Part shown: piece after piece, positions 57,867 to 64,000 of the stretch
Layout of the letters: each line of letters starts with the position of its first letter
Position numbering within the stretch: position 1 is the stretch's first letter
Origin: Acidovorax sp.
Lineage (GTDB): Bacteria > Pseudomonadota > Gammaproteobacteria > Burkholderiales > Burkholderiaceae_C
Length of the DNA: 64,000 nt
Reading direction: 5' to 3'
NCBI RefSeq assembly: GCF_027492855.1
Contig: NZ_JAPUDY010000044.1
Location: 1 to 64,000 of the forward strand
Notes under the pieces: model-generated
The model's input: only the letters and a program-made list of their open reading frames with translations
Told to the model about the DNA's origin: nothing
The model's database searches: none
Made by a program: the position numbers and the translations under genes

Positions 57867-58808
57867 TCAGAACGGAGCGTCTTCGCCCTTGACCGTGTCG
57901 TCGCCATCGGCGGCTTCGGCGCTGGCGCTGACGGGCACATCGGCGGTGGTTTCTGGCTCTGCCGCAGCCGCCTGGCGCACGGCGGCCTTGTCGCCAGCGC
58001 TCGCAAACTTGCTGTATTTGGTGAGAACAGGCACCAGTTGGCCGTACACGCGGGGGTTGCCCGCCAGGCACTCGCGCTGCTCCAGAAAGTCGGCTTCGCC
58101 CGTGAAGTTGCCCACCAGGCCACCGGCCTCGGTCACCAACAGCGAGCCTGCGGCCACATCCCAGATCGACAGGCCGGTTTCAAAGAAACCATCGGTGAAG
58201 CCTGCGGCCACGTAGGCCAGGTCCAGCGCGGCGGCGCCGGGGCGGCGCAGGCCGGCGCTGCGCTGCATCACGTCGGCCATCATGTTCAGGTAGCTCTTGA
58301 AGTTGTCGCCGGGGCGGAAGGGGAAGCCCGTGGAGAGCAGGCAATCCTTGAGCTGGGTGCGCTTGCTCACGCGGATGCGGCGCTCGTTCAGATAGGCACC
58401 ACGGCCCTTGGTGGCGGTGAACAGGTCGTTGCGCGTGGGGTCGTAGATCACGGCCTGCTCGACCTTGCCCTTCACCGCCAGCGCGATGCTCACGCAATAA
58501 ACGGGGAAACCGTGGATGAAATTGGTGGTGCCATCCAGCGGGTCGATGATCCAGACGAACTCCGAATCCTTGGCGCCGTATTCCTTGCCCGACTCTTCGG
58601 CCAGGATGCCGTGGCCGGGGTAGGCCGTGAGCAGCGTCTCGATGATGATCTTCTCGGACGCATGGTCCACTTCGGTCACGAAGTCGTTGATCTGCTTTTG
58701 CGAGATCCGCACCGATTCCACGTCCAGGGCCGCGCGGTTGATGATGGCGCCGGCGGCGCGTGCAGCCTTGATGGCCACGTTGAGCATGGGGTGCAGATTG
58801 GACGACAT
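57867..58808 (-). CDS. suhB: Inositol monophosphatase family protein SuhB
   Basis: 313 residues from ATG 58808 ([20 protein letters not shown]). Metal-binding motifs are [17 protein letters not shown] and [15 protein letters not shown]. The E. coli protein is 267 residues; the extra 45 form a C-terminal Ala/Glu-rich tail ([17 protein letters not shown]) found in related beta-proteobacteria. SuhB also takes part in rRNA transcription antitermination. It is divergent from trmJ. Confidence 0.94.
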   Translation of the reverse strand: MSSNLHPMLNVAIKAARAAGAIINRAALDVESVRISQKQINDFVTEVDHASEKIIIETLLTAYPGHGILAEESGKEYGAKDSEFVWIIDPLDGTTNFIHGFPVYCVSIALAVKGKVEQAVIYDPTRNDLFTATKGRGAYLNERRIRVSKRTQLKDCLLSTGFPFRPGDNFKSYLNMMADVMQRSAGLRRPGAAALDLAYVAAGFTDGFFETGLSIWDVAAGSLLVTEAGGLVGNFTGEADFLEQRECLAGNPRVYGQLVPVLTKYSKFASAGDKAAVRQAAAAEPETTADVPVSASAEAADGDDTVKGEDAPF

Positions 58809-58979
58809 AAATTGTGGTGGTGAGCAGGGCGCCTGCCGCAAAAAAGGGGAGGGCGCCTAGCGAATCAGGAGCGGTTCGGCCCGGCCCGGCGATGCGGGCG
58901 GCGACAATGAGGGCGAGATTTTACCCGCAGAGCCCCTTTTTCACCTAACTGCCCGACCTTTCCCCCGTCCTGCCCTGCC

Positions 58980-59783
58980 ATGAAGACCCGTTTTGTCCTG
59001 ATCAACACCAGCCACGCCGGCAACGTGGGCGCCGCCGCCCGTGCCATGAAAACCATGGGTTTCGACGACCTGGTGCTGGTGGCCCCGCGCTGGGCCAACG
59101 TGCTGCGGCGTGAGGAAACCATCCAGCGCGCCAGCGGCGCCCTGGATGTGCTGAACAACGCCCGCATCGTTGCCACGCTGGATGAGGCGCTCGACGGCAT
59201 CAGCCACCTGTGCGCCACGGCCATGACGCCGCGCGACTTTGGCCCGCTCACCGCCACGCCACGGGCACATTTTGAAATGCTATTAAAACAGGAGCTGTTG
59301 GCGATTGATGGACAAGCGCTAGAGGCTGAAAACAGTCAAAATCCAGAAGAAATACCAGCCTCATCAGCAGCGCAGACAGGCGTGGCCTTCCTCTTTGGCT
59401 CCGAGCGTTTTGGCATGGCCAACGAGGACGTTTACCGTTGCCATGTGGCGCTGTCTATTCCCACCAACCCCAGCTTTGGCTCGCTCAACCTGGGCGCGGC
59501 CATTCAGGTGATTGCCTACGAGTGGCGCATGGCGCTGGGCGGTTTCCCTGTGCAGGACGCCACCCCCGCCCGCGCCCTGGCCGATGCGGCCCAGGTGGCG
59601 GGCATGTTGGGCCACTGGGAGCAGGCGCTCACCAGCATCGGCTTTCTGGACCCCGCCGCGCCCAAAAAGCTCATGCCCCGCCTTAACCAGCTTTTCAACC
59701 GCGCGCAGTTGGCGCCCGAGGAAATCCACATTCTGCGTGGTGTCGCCAAAGCCATGATCGAGGCGGCGCAGGCGAAACGATAG
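58980..59783 (+). CDS. trmJ: tRNA (cytidine/uridine-2'-O-)-methyltransferase TrmJ
   Basis: 267 residues. It has a SPOUT knot with NTSHAGNVGAAARAMKTMGF at the N-terminus, FLFGSERFGMANED, and the SAM-binding NPSFGSLNLGAAIQVIAYE. It methylates position 32 in the anticodon loop. Compared with E. coli TrmJ, about 25 extra residues lie before AAQTGVAFLFG, and the first 22 of them (residues 100-121, MLLKQELLAIDGQALEA...) are encoded by a copy of the dispersed palindrome. The insert precedes a core strand and is probably a tolerated surface loop. Confidence 0.93.
   Translation: MKTRFVLINTSHAGNVGAAARAMKTMGFDDLVLVAPRWANVLRREETIQRASGALDVLNNARIVATLDEALDGISHLCATAMTPRDFGPLTATPRAHFEMLLKQELLAIDGQALEAENSQNPEEIPASSAAQTGVAFLFGSERFGMANEDVYRCHVALSIPTNPSFGSLNLGAAIQVIAYEWRMALGGFPVQDATPARALADAAQVAGMLGHWEQALTSIGFLDPAAPKKLMPRLNQLFNRAQLAPEEIHILRGVAKAMIEAAQAKR
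59277..59342. repeat. AGCTGCTAGCGCTT-family element inside trmJ, copy E
   Basis: About 39 of the first 50 bases match the intergenic copy at 60635-60700, including TGCTATTAAAA, AGCTG, ATGGACAAGCG and TAG. It is a true insertion: E. coli TrmJ lacks the residues it encodes. It adds about 22 codons without a stop, although many frames of the repeat contain stops. Confidence 0.8.
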
Positions 59784-59830
59784 ACTGTAGACACGTTCTC
59801 AACACATAACCAAAAGAAACGAAACAACCG

Positions 59831-60610
59831 ATGTTCGCCCGCCTGCGTTCCGATATCCAGTGCATCCTCGACCGCGATCCTGCCGCGCGCAGCACGTGGG
59901 AGGTGATCACCTGTTATCCGGGCCTGCACGCGATCTGGCTGCACCGGCCCGCGCACTGGTGCTGGCACAACGGCCTGAAGTGGCCGGGGCGCTTCATCTC
60001 CAACTTCTCGCGCTGGCTCACGGGCATTGAGATCCACCCCGGTGCAAAAATTGGCGAACGTGTGTTCTTCGACCACGCCATGGGCGTGGTGGTGGGCGAG
60101 ACCGCCGAGATCGGCGATGGCTGCACCATCTACCAGGGCGTCACGCTGGGCGGCACCTCGCTGTACAAGGGCGCCAAGCGCCACCCCACGCTGGGCAAGG
60201 ATGTGGTGGTGAGTGCGGGCGCCAAGGTGCTCGGCGGCTTTGAAGTAGGCGATGGCGCCAAGATCGGCAGCAACGCCGTGGTCATCAAACCCGTGCCACC
60301 TGGCGCCACGGCGGTGGGCATTCCGGCACGCATCATCCCGTCCAAAGAGGGCGAGAGCGCCGACGTGACCGAGCCACAGCAGCCGCGCAAGTTCACGGCC
60401 TACGGCATCACGCAAGAGGACGACCCGCTTTCGCAGGCCATGCGCGGGCTGATCGACAACGCCTCGTCACAAGAGCACCAGATCGCGCTGCTGTGGCAGG
60501 CCATCGAGAAGCTGTCGGTCAATGCCTCGACCAAGGACTGTGTGCCCTGTGATGCAGCGCTCAAGGAGCAGTTTGAGGCGGGCAAGCTCAACGAGCTGGT
60601 GGGCAAGTAG
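59831..60610 (+). CDS. cysE: Serine O-acetyltransferase CysE
   Basis: 259 residues. The left-handed beta-helix hexapeptide repeats are clear ([60 protein letters not shown]). The catalytic His and Asp are in FFDHAMG. The N-terminal helical part is short, as in the short CysE form of beta-proteobacteria, so no cysteine-sensing long N-terminus is visible. The extra C-terminal ~75 residues ([13 protein letters not shown] and on) are lineage-specific. It makes O-acetylserine for cysteine synthesis. It is followed by a repeat-derived terminator. Confidence 0.94.
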   Translation: MFARLRSDIQCILDRDPAARSTWEVITCYPGLHAIWLHRPAHWCWHNGLKWPGRFISNFSRWLTGIEIHPGAKIGERVFFDHAMGVVVGETAEIGDGCTIYQGVTLGGTSLYKGAKRHPTLGKDVVVSAGAKVLGGFEVGDGAKIGSNAVVIKPVPPGATAVGIPARIIPSKEGESADVTEPQQPRKFTAYGITQEDDPLSQAMRGLIDNASSQEHQIALLWQAIEKLSVNASTKDCVPCDAALKEQFEAGKLNELVGK

Positions 60611-60634
60611 GCGCCTAACCCAACGTATTACCTT

Positions 60635-60700
60635 TGCTCTTAAAAACGTAGCTGCTAGCGCTTTATGGACAAGCGTTAGCAGCTATTTTTCTTTGAAAAG
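60635..60700. terminator. Bidirectional terminator made from repeat copy F
   Basis: Arms TAGCTGCTAGCGCTT (60649-60663) and AAGCGTTAGCAGCTA (60671-60685) form a 15-bp stem with one mismatch and a 7-nt loop. On the plus strand TTTTT follows at 60686-60690; on the minus strand TTTTTAAGAG follows. It lies between the convergent cysE and mogA genes and can stop both. The element belongs to the same family as copies A-E and G. Confidence 0.85.
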
Positions 60701-60705
60701 TTGGC

Positions 60706-61311
60706 TCAGGCCGTGCGAGGTGCGCGGATGGCCGTTTTGGGCCTGAACGCCTTGCACACCTCGTCCCTTGTTTCCATATAAGGCCCGCCAATCAGGTCCA
60801 CGCAATACGGCACGGCCGCGAAGATGCCGGGCACGATCTGCTGGCCGTCGGCGCCTTTGAGACCTTCCAGCGTTTCGGCAATCGCCTTGGGCTGGCCGGG
60901 CAGGTTGATGATGAGGCTTTGCCCGCGCACCACGGCCACCTGGCGCGAGAGGATGGCGGTGGGGACGAACTTCAGGCTGATCTGGCGCATTTGCTCGCCA
61001 AAACCCGGCATCTCCTTGTGCGCCACGGCCAGCGTGGCCTCGGGCGTCACGTCGCGCAGGGCGGGACCGGTGCCGCCGGTGGTCAGCACCAGGCAGCAGC
61101 CTGCGTCTACCAGCGCGATCAGTGCGGCGCTGATGCCGTCCTGCTCGTCGGGGATGAGGCGCGACTCGAACGTGATGGGGTTGTGCAGCGCGCGGGTGAG
61201 CCAGTCTTGCAGCGCGGGCAGGCCCTTGTCTTCATAGACGCCGGTGCTGGCGCGGTCGCTGATGGAGACGATGCCGATCCGCACCGGATCGTGGCCACTG
61301 GAGTCAGTCAT
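60706..61311 (-). CDS. mogA: Molybdopterin adenylyltransferase MogA
   Basis: 201 residues from ATG 61311 (MTDSSGHDPVRIGIVSISDRAS). Family motifs are LTTGGTGPALRDVTPEATL (substrate loop) and SLIINLPGQPKAIAETLEGL. It activates molybdopterin by adenylation in molybdenum cofactor synthesis. The start lies inside the end of darP (8-nt overlap), so the two are cotranscribed. It could supply cofactor to the molybdenum hydroxylase implied at the left end of the window. Confidence 0.94.
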   Translation of the reverse strand: MTDSSGHDPVRIGIVSISDRASTGVYEDKGLPALQDWLTRALHNPITFESRLIPDEQDGISAALIALVDAGCCLVLTTGGTGPALRDVTPEATLAVAHKEMPGFGEQMRQISLKFVPTAILSRQVAVVRGQSLIINLPGQPKAIAETLEGLKGADGQQIVPGIFAAVPYCVDLIGGPYMETRDEVCKAFRPKTAIRAPRTA

Positions 61312-61969
61312 TGATCTCATCCTCTTCGGCGCTGTCGGTGCCTGCGTCGTTGCCCGTGTTCCCCATGTGCTCGCGCACTAGTTGGAACAGCTCGCGGTAG
61401 GCGCGGCCCTTGCGTGGGGCCAGGCCCTGTGATTCGGCTGCCTTGTCTGCGGGGGGCGCATCTTTGCGGGCCTGGCGGATCAGGGCCCGCAGTTGCTGGG
61501 TGTCGGTGGTGGGGTGTTCGGCCATCCAGGGGGCGAGGGCGTCGTCATCGGCGATCAGGCGGTCGCGCCATTGCTCGGCTAGGTGCAGTTGCAGCTTTTC
61601 GGTGGCCGAACCCTTGTGCTGTTCTTCCAGGGCCTGGCGCGCGGCCAGCACCAGCTCGGGTTCGAGCTTGCGCATGAGCTTGCCCACGTACTGCATCTGC
61701 CGGCGTTTGCCTTCAAAGTTGGTGATGCGCTTGGCCTCGGCCAGGGCGTCCGCCAGCTTGTCGGGCAGGCCCACGGCGTCGAACAGGTCGGCGCGCAGGC
61801 TCAGCAGCTCCTTGCCCAGGTCCTGCAGTTCGTCGCTTTCGCGTTTGAGATCGGTGCGGCTGGCATCGGGCGTGCCTTTGAGTTCGGCTTTGAGCTGAAT
61901 GTCCATCTCGCTGCCTTCGGCAACGAATTGGCCTCGCACAAAGTAGCCTTTTTTGGGTTTGCGTGACAT
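61304..61969 (-). CDS. darP: Ribosome biogenesis factor DarP (YjgA, DUF615)
   Basis: 221 residues from ATG 61969 (MSRKPKKGYFVRGQFVAEG). It is the DUF615 all-helical protein, with FDAVGLPDKLADALAEAKRI, FEGKRRQMQYVGKLMRKLE and RALIRQARKDAPP. DarP binds the 50S subunit late in assembly. It has an Asp/Glu-rich C-terminus. It overlaps mogA and is divergent from pmbA with a 64-bp gap, an arrangement (yjgA-pmbA) also seen in enterobacteria. Confidence 0.94.
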   Translation of the reverse strand: MSRKPKKGYFVRGQFVAEGSEMDIQLKAELKGTPDASRTDLKRESDELQDLGKELLSLRADLFDAVGLPDKLADALAEAKRITNFEGKRRQMQYVGKLMRKLEPELVLAARQALEEQHKGSATEKLQLHLAEQWRDRLIADDDALAPWMAEHPTTDTQQLRALIRQARKDAPPADKAAESQGLAPRKGRAYRELFQLVREHMGNTGNDAGTDSAEEDEIND

Positions 61970-62033
61970 GGGTGGGGGCAAAAAGAGAAGCGGCGCAGAG
62001 CGCGCCGCAGCGGCAAGTATCATAGCTGCCGCT

Positions 62034-63476
62034 ATGAATAAACCCTCCACACGCGCCGCGCGCCCCCAAAGCGCCCCGGCTGCCGCGCAAGCCCTGGCCC
62101 CCTCCCGCACCCCTGACAGCGGCTTCAGCTACAGCCGCCCGTTTTTTGAAGAGCTGGTGGACCGCGCCCTGGCCCATGCCAAGAAGCTCGGCGCTACCGA
62201 CGCGGGCGCCGAGGCGTCTGAGGGCTGCGGCCTGTCGGTCAGCGTGCGCAAGGGCGAGCTGGAGAACGTGGAGCGCAACCGCGACAAATCCCTGGGTGTG
62301 ACGGTCTATATCGGCCACCGCCGGGGCAATGCCAGCACCTCGGACTTTTCAACCCAGGCCATTGAGCAAACGGTGCAGGCCGCCTACGACATCGCCCGCT
62401 TCACGGCCGAAGACCCCGTGGCCGGTTTGCCCGATGCCGACGATATCGCGCCTGCCGACACCCACCGCGACCTTCAGCTGTTTCACCCCTGGGCTGTTAC
62501 CAGCGAAGAGGCCGCGCAACTGGCCATGGCCTGCGAGGCCGCCGCGCTCAAGACCCACCGCCGCATCACCAACAGCGAGGGCGCGGGCGTGTCGGCGCAG
62601 CAAAGTCATTTTTTCAGCGCCCACACGCGCGGCTTTCGCGGCGGCTATGCCAGCTCGCGCCACAGCTTCTCGGTGGCGCCCATTGCATCGCTGCCCGGCA
62701 AAAATGCTGAGATGCAGCGCGATGCCTGGTACAGCTCCATGCGCAACGCCGCCGACCTGGCCTCGCCCGAGGCCGTGGGCCGCTATGCCGCGCAGCGCGC
62801 CCTGAGCCGCCTGGGCAGCCGCAAGATTCCCACCACGCAGTGCCCCGTGCTGTTTGAATCCACCCTGGCTGCTGGTTTGCTGGGCGGTTTTGTGCAGGCG
62901 GTCAGTGGCGGCTCGCTCTACCGCAAAAGCAGCTTTCTGCTCGATTCGCTGGGCAAGCGGGTGTTTCCCAAACACATCGACATTTTGGAAGACCCGTTCA
63001 TCCTGGGTGGCAAGGGCAGTTCGCCGTTTGACGAAGAAGGCGTGCGCGTGGCGCCGCGCAAGGTCGTCAAGGGCGGGCGGGTGGAGGGCTATTTCCTCAG
63101 CAGCTACTCGGCCCGCAAGCTGGGCATGAAGACCACGGGCAATGCCGGTGGTTCGCACAACCTGGTGATGACCTCGCGCCTCACCCAGCCCGGCGACGAC
63201 CTGGACGCCATGCTGAAAAAGCTGGGCACGGGCTTGTTCGTTGTGGAGTTGATGGGCCAGGGCGTGAACTACGTAACGGGCGATTACTCGCGCGGTGCCA
63301 GTGGCTTTTGGGTCGAAAACGGGCAGATCGCCTTTCCCGTGCACGAGATCACCATCGCGGGCAACCTCAAGGACATGCTCAAAGGCATTGAGGCCGTGGG
63401 GGCGGACGCCTACAACTACGGCGCCAAAACGGTGGGCTCCATCCTGGTGAACCGGATGAAGGTGGCAGGGAGCTGA
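62034..63476 (+). CDS. pmbA: TldE/PmbA-type metalloprotease subunit
   Basis: 480 residues from ATG 62034 (MNKPSTRAARPQ). The N-terminal tail is Ala/Pro-rich, then the PmbA domain: VRKGELENVERNRDKSLGV, VLFESTLAAGLLGGF, YFLSSYSARKLGMKTTGNAG and the C-terminal PVHEITIAGNLKDML. TldD/TldE form a complex that degrades CcdA antitoxin and matures modified peptides such as microcin B17. TldE lacks the HExxxH zinc site carried by TldD, and none is seen here; no tldD gene is in the window. A strong terminator follows. Confidence 0.95.
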   Translation: MNKPSTRAARPQSAPAAAQALAPSRTPDSGFSYSRPFFEELVDRALAHAKKLGATDAGAEASEGCGLSVSVRKGELENVERNRDKSLGVTVYIGHRRGNASTSDFSTQAIEQTVQAAYDIARFTAEDPVAGLPDADDIAPADTHRDLQLFHPWAVTSEEAAQLAMACEAAALKTHRRITNSEGAGVSAQQSHFFSAHTRGFRGGYASSRHSFSVAPIASLPGKNAEMQRDAWYSSMRNAADLASPEAVGRYAAQRALSRLGSRKIPTTQCPVLFESTLAAGLLGGFVQAVSGGSLYRKSSFLLDSLGKRVFPKHIDILEDPFILGGKGSSPFDEEGVRVAPRKVVKGGRVEGYFLSSYSARKLGMKTTGNAGGSHNLVMTSRLTQPGDDLDAMLKKLGTGLFVVELMGQGVNYVTGDYSRGASGFWVENGQIAFPVHEITIAGNLKDMLKGIEAVGADAYNYGAKTVGSILVNRMKVAGS

Positions 63477-63502
63477 GTTTTAACAGGCCCCCTGACAGAA
63501 AG

Positions 63503-63532
63503 AAAAGGCTCCTGCGAACCAGGAGCCTTTTT
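63503..63532 (+). terminator. Intrinsic terminator after pmbA
   Basis: AAAAGGCTCCTG (63503-63514) pairs perfectly with CAGGAGCCTTTT (63520-63531) across the 5-nt loop CGAAC. The right arm ends in TTTTTG. It lies 27 bp after the pmbA stop. Confidence 0.9.
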
Positions 63533-63550
63533 GTTAGTGTGCAGAGTGAT

Positions 63551-63612
63551 TGCTCATTTTTTAGGAGCATCTTGCGCTTGATGGATAAGCGCTACCGGTC
63601 TTTTTGACTGAT
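63551..63612. repeat. AGCTGCTAGCGCTT-family element, copy G, covering a LysR stop codon
   Basis: It begins TGCTCATTTTTTAGGAGC and has the core GCGCTT (63574-63579) facing AAGCGC (63587-63592) with a 7-nt loop. The TAG stop of the LysR gene on the minus strand (63592-63594) lies in the right arm, and the last residues, SQKDR, are partly encoded by the repeat flank. The element probably also helps end LysR transcription. Confidence 0.8.
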
Positions 63613-64000
63613 AATTTCATTGCGAGGCACGGCATGGGCCTTGGCAGGCCGCGCGGCGCTCAAAACCTCTGCCCCTCCAAACCCAGCCAGCACCGCCAAC
63701 ACGCTGGCGACGGCATGGCTGGGCTCTGGCCGGTGGCGGTGTGCCAGGGCCATGGGCCGCATCAGCTGTGGTGCCAGGTGGCGTATCTGCACGTCGGCGG
63801 CGCCTTGGTGGTCCTCGGCTTCCTCCAATGGGAGCAGGGCAGCGCACTGGCTGGCTGCCGCCAGGCTTTTGAGTGCGCCGGGGTAGCTCAGCGTGAGAAA
63901 GGGGCGCGGGTGGTGCCCCGCCTGCCCGAACCAGCCAGCGATCAGCCCATGCATTTGCGTGGCGGGCGCAAACGAGGCCCATCGGCGCTGCGCCAGCCAG
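63592..64000 (-). CDS. LysR-family regulator, C-terminal part (runs off the right edge)
   Basis: The frame enters from the right edge and ends in TAG at 63592-63594; about 136 residues are present. The sequence WASFAPATQMHGLIAGWFGQ, followed by HPRPFLTLSYPGALKSLAAA, then GAADVQIRHLAPQLMRPMAL, is the second half of a LysR effector-binding domain. The HTH would lie outside the window. Target genes and effector are unknown. It converges with pmbA. Confidence 0.85.
   Translation of the reverse strand, partial: WLAQRRWASFAPATQMHGLIAGWFGQAGHHPRPFLTLSYPGALKSLAAASQCAALLPLEEAEDHQGAADVQIRHLAPQLMRPMALAHRHRPEPSHAVASVLAVLAGFGGAEVLSAARPAKAHAVPRNEIISQKDR

Overview
The window is high-GC chromosomal DNA from a betaproteobacterium, most likely of the family Comamonadaceae (Acidovorax-like). 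The gene families, the strong G/C bias at third codon positions and two dispersed palindromic repeat families (a CCGTTCGGGCTGAGCTTGTC element and an AGCTGCTAGCGCTT...AAGCGCTAG element) all point this way. The genus is an inference. No rRNA, tRNA, CRISPR array, prophage or intact insertion sequence was found.

Layout. 1-3.5 kb is the end of a cox-type maturation cluster (MoxR ATPase, VWA protein, CoxG, XdhC/CoxF) for a molybdenum hydroxylase whose structural genes would lie upstream. 3.5-5.8 kb holds a glutathione transferase, two small unknown proteins and an IclR regulator. 5.8-10.9 kb is a tight operon divergent from IclR: SDR, flavin monooxygenase, bile-acid-type Na+ symporter, epimerase and EamA exporter. 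11-12.4 kb has an orphan ABC ATPase and a LysE exporter. 12.5-22.4 kb is a four-gene RND multidrug pump (MdtA-, MdtB- and MdtC-like plus a NodT outer-membrane lipoprotein) with a 478-bp repeat-filled gap between the two pumps.

22.4-36 kb is rich in signalling. It has an MHYT-GGDEF protein, a LytS/LytR pair with two 2TM proteins and a membrane protein, UppP, a PAS-GGDEF protein, a berberine-bridge-type oxidase, and two tandem 7TM-DISM diguanylate cyclases that overlap by 4 nt. 36-41.7 kb holds an MpaB/latex-clearing-type oxygenase next to a CruF-like membrane protein, a hydrolase, an Anbu proteasome-like peptidase and a lipoprotein hydrolase. mutS follows (41.8-44.4 kb). 44.4-49.1 kb looks like an accessory segment: a LysR fragment, a PEP-mutase/isocitrate-lyase-family enzyme with a divergent LysR, and a coupled pair of a CmcJ-type oxygenase and a DsbA-fold isomerase.

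49.2-57.8 kb returns to c-di-GMP signalling: a PAS-GGDEF-EAL protein, a 1611-residue hybrid kinase and a REC-HD-GYP phosphodiesterase placed as its output. 57.9-64 kb is housekeeping: suhB, trmJ, cysE, mogA, darP, pmbA and the end of a LysR gene. Altogether five GGDEF proteins and one HD-GYP protein lie within 36 kb.

The most unusual signal is that the AGCTGCTAGCGCTT palindrome sits not only between genes (where one copy forms the shared cysE/mogA terminator and another supplies a LysR stop codon) but also in frame inside mutS, trmJ and the lytS-type kinase gene.
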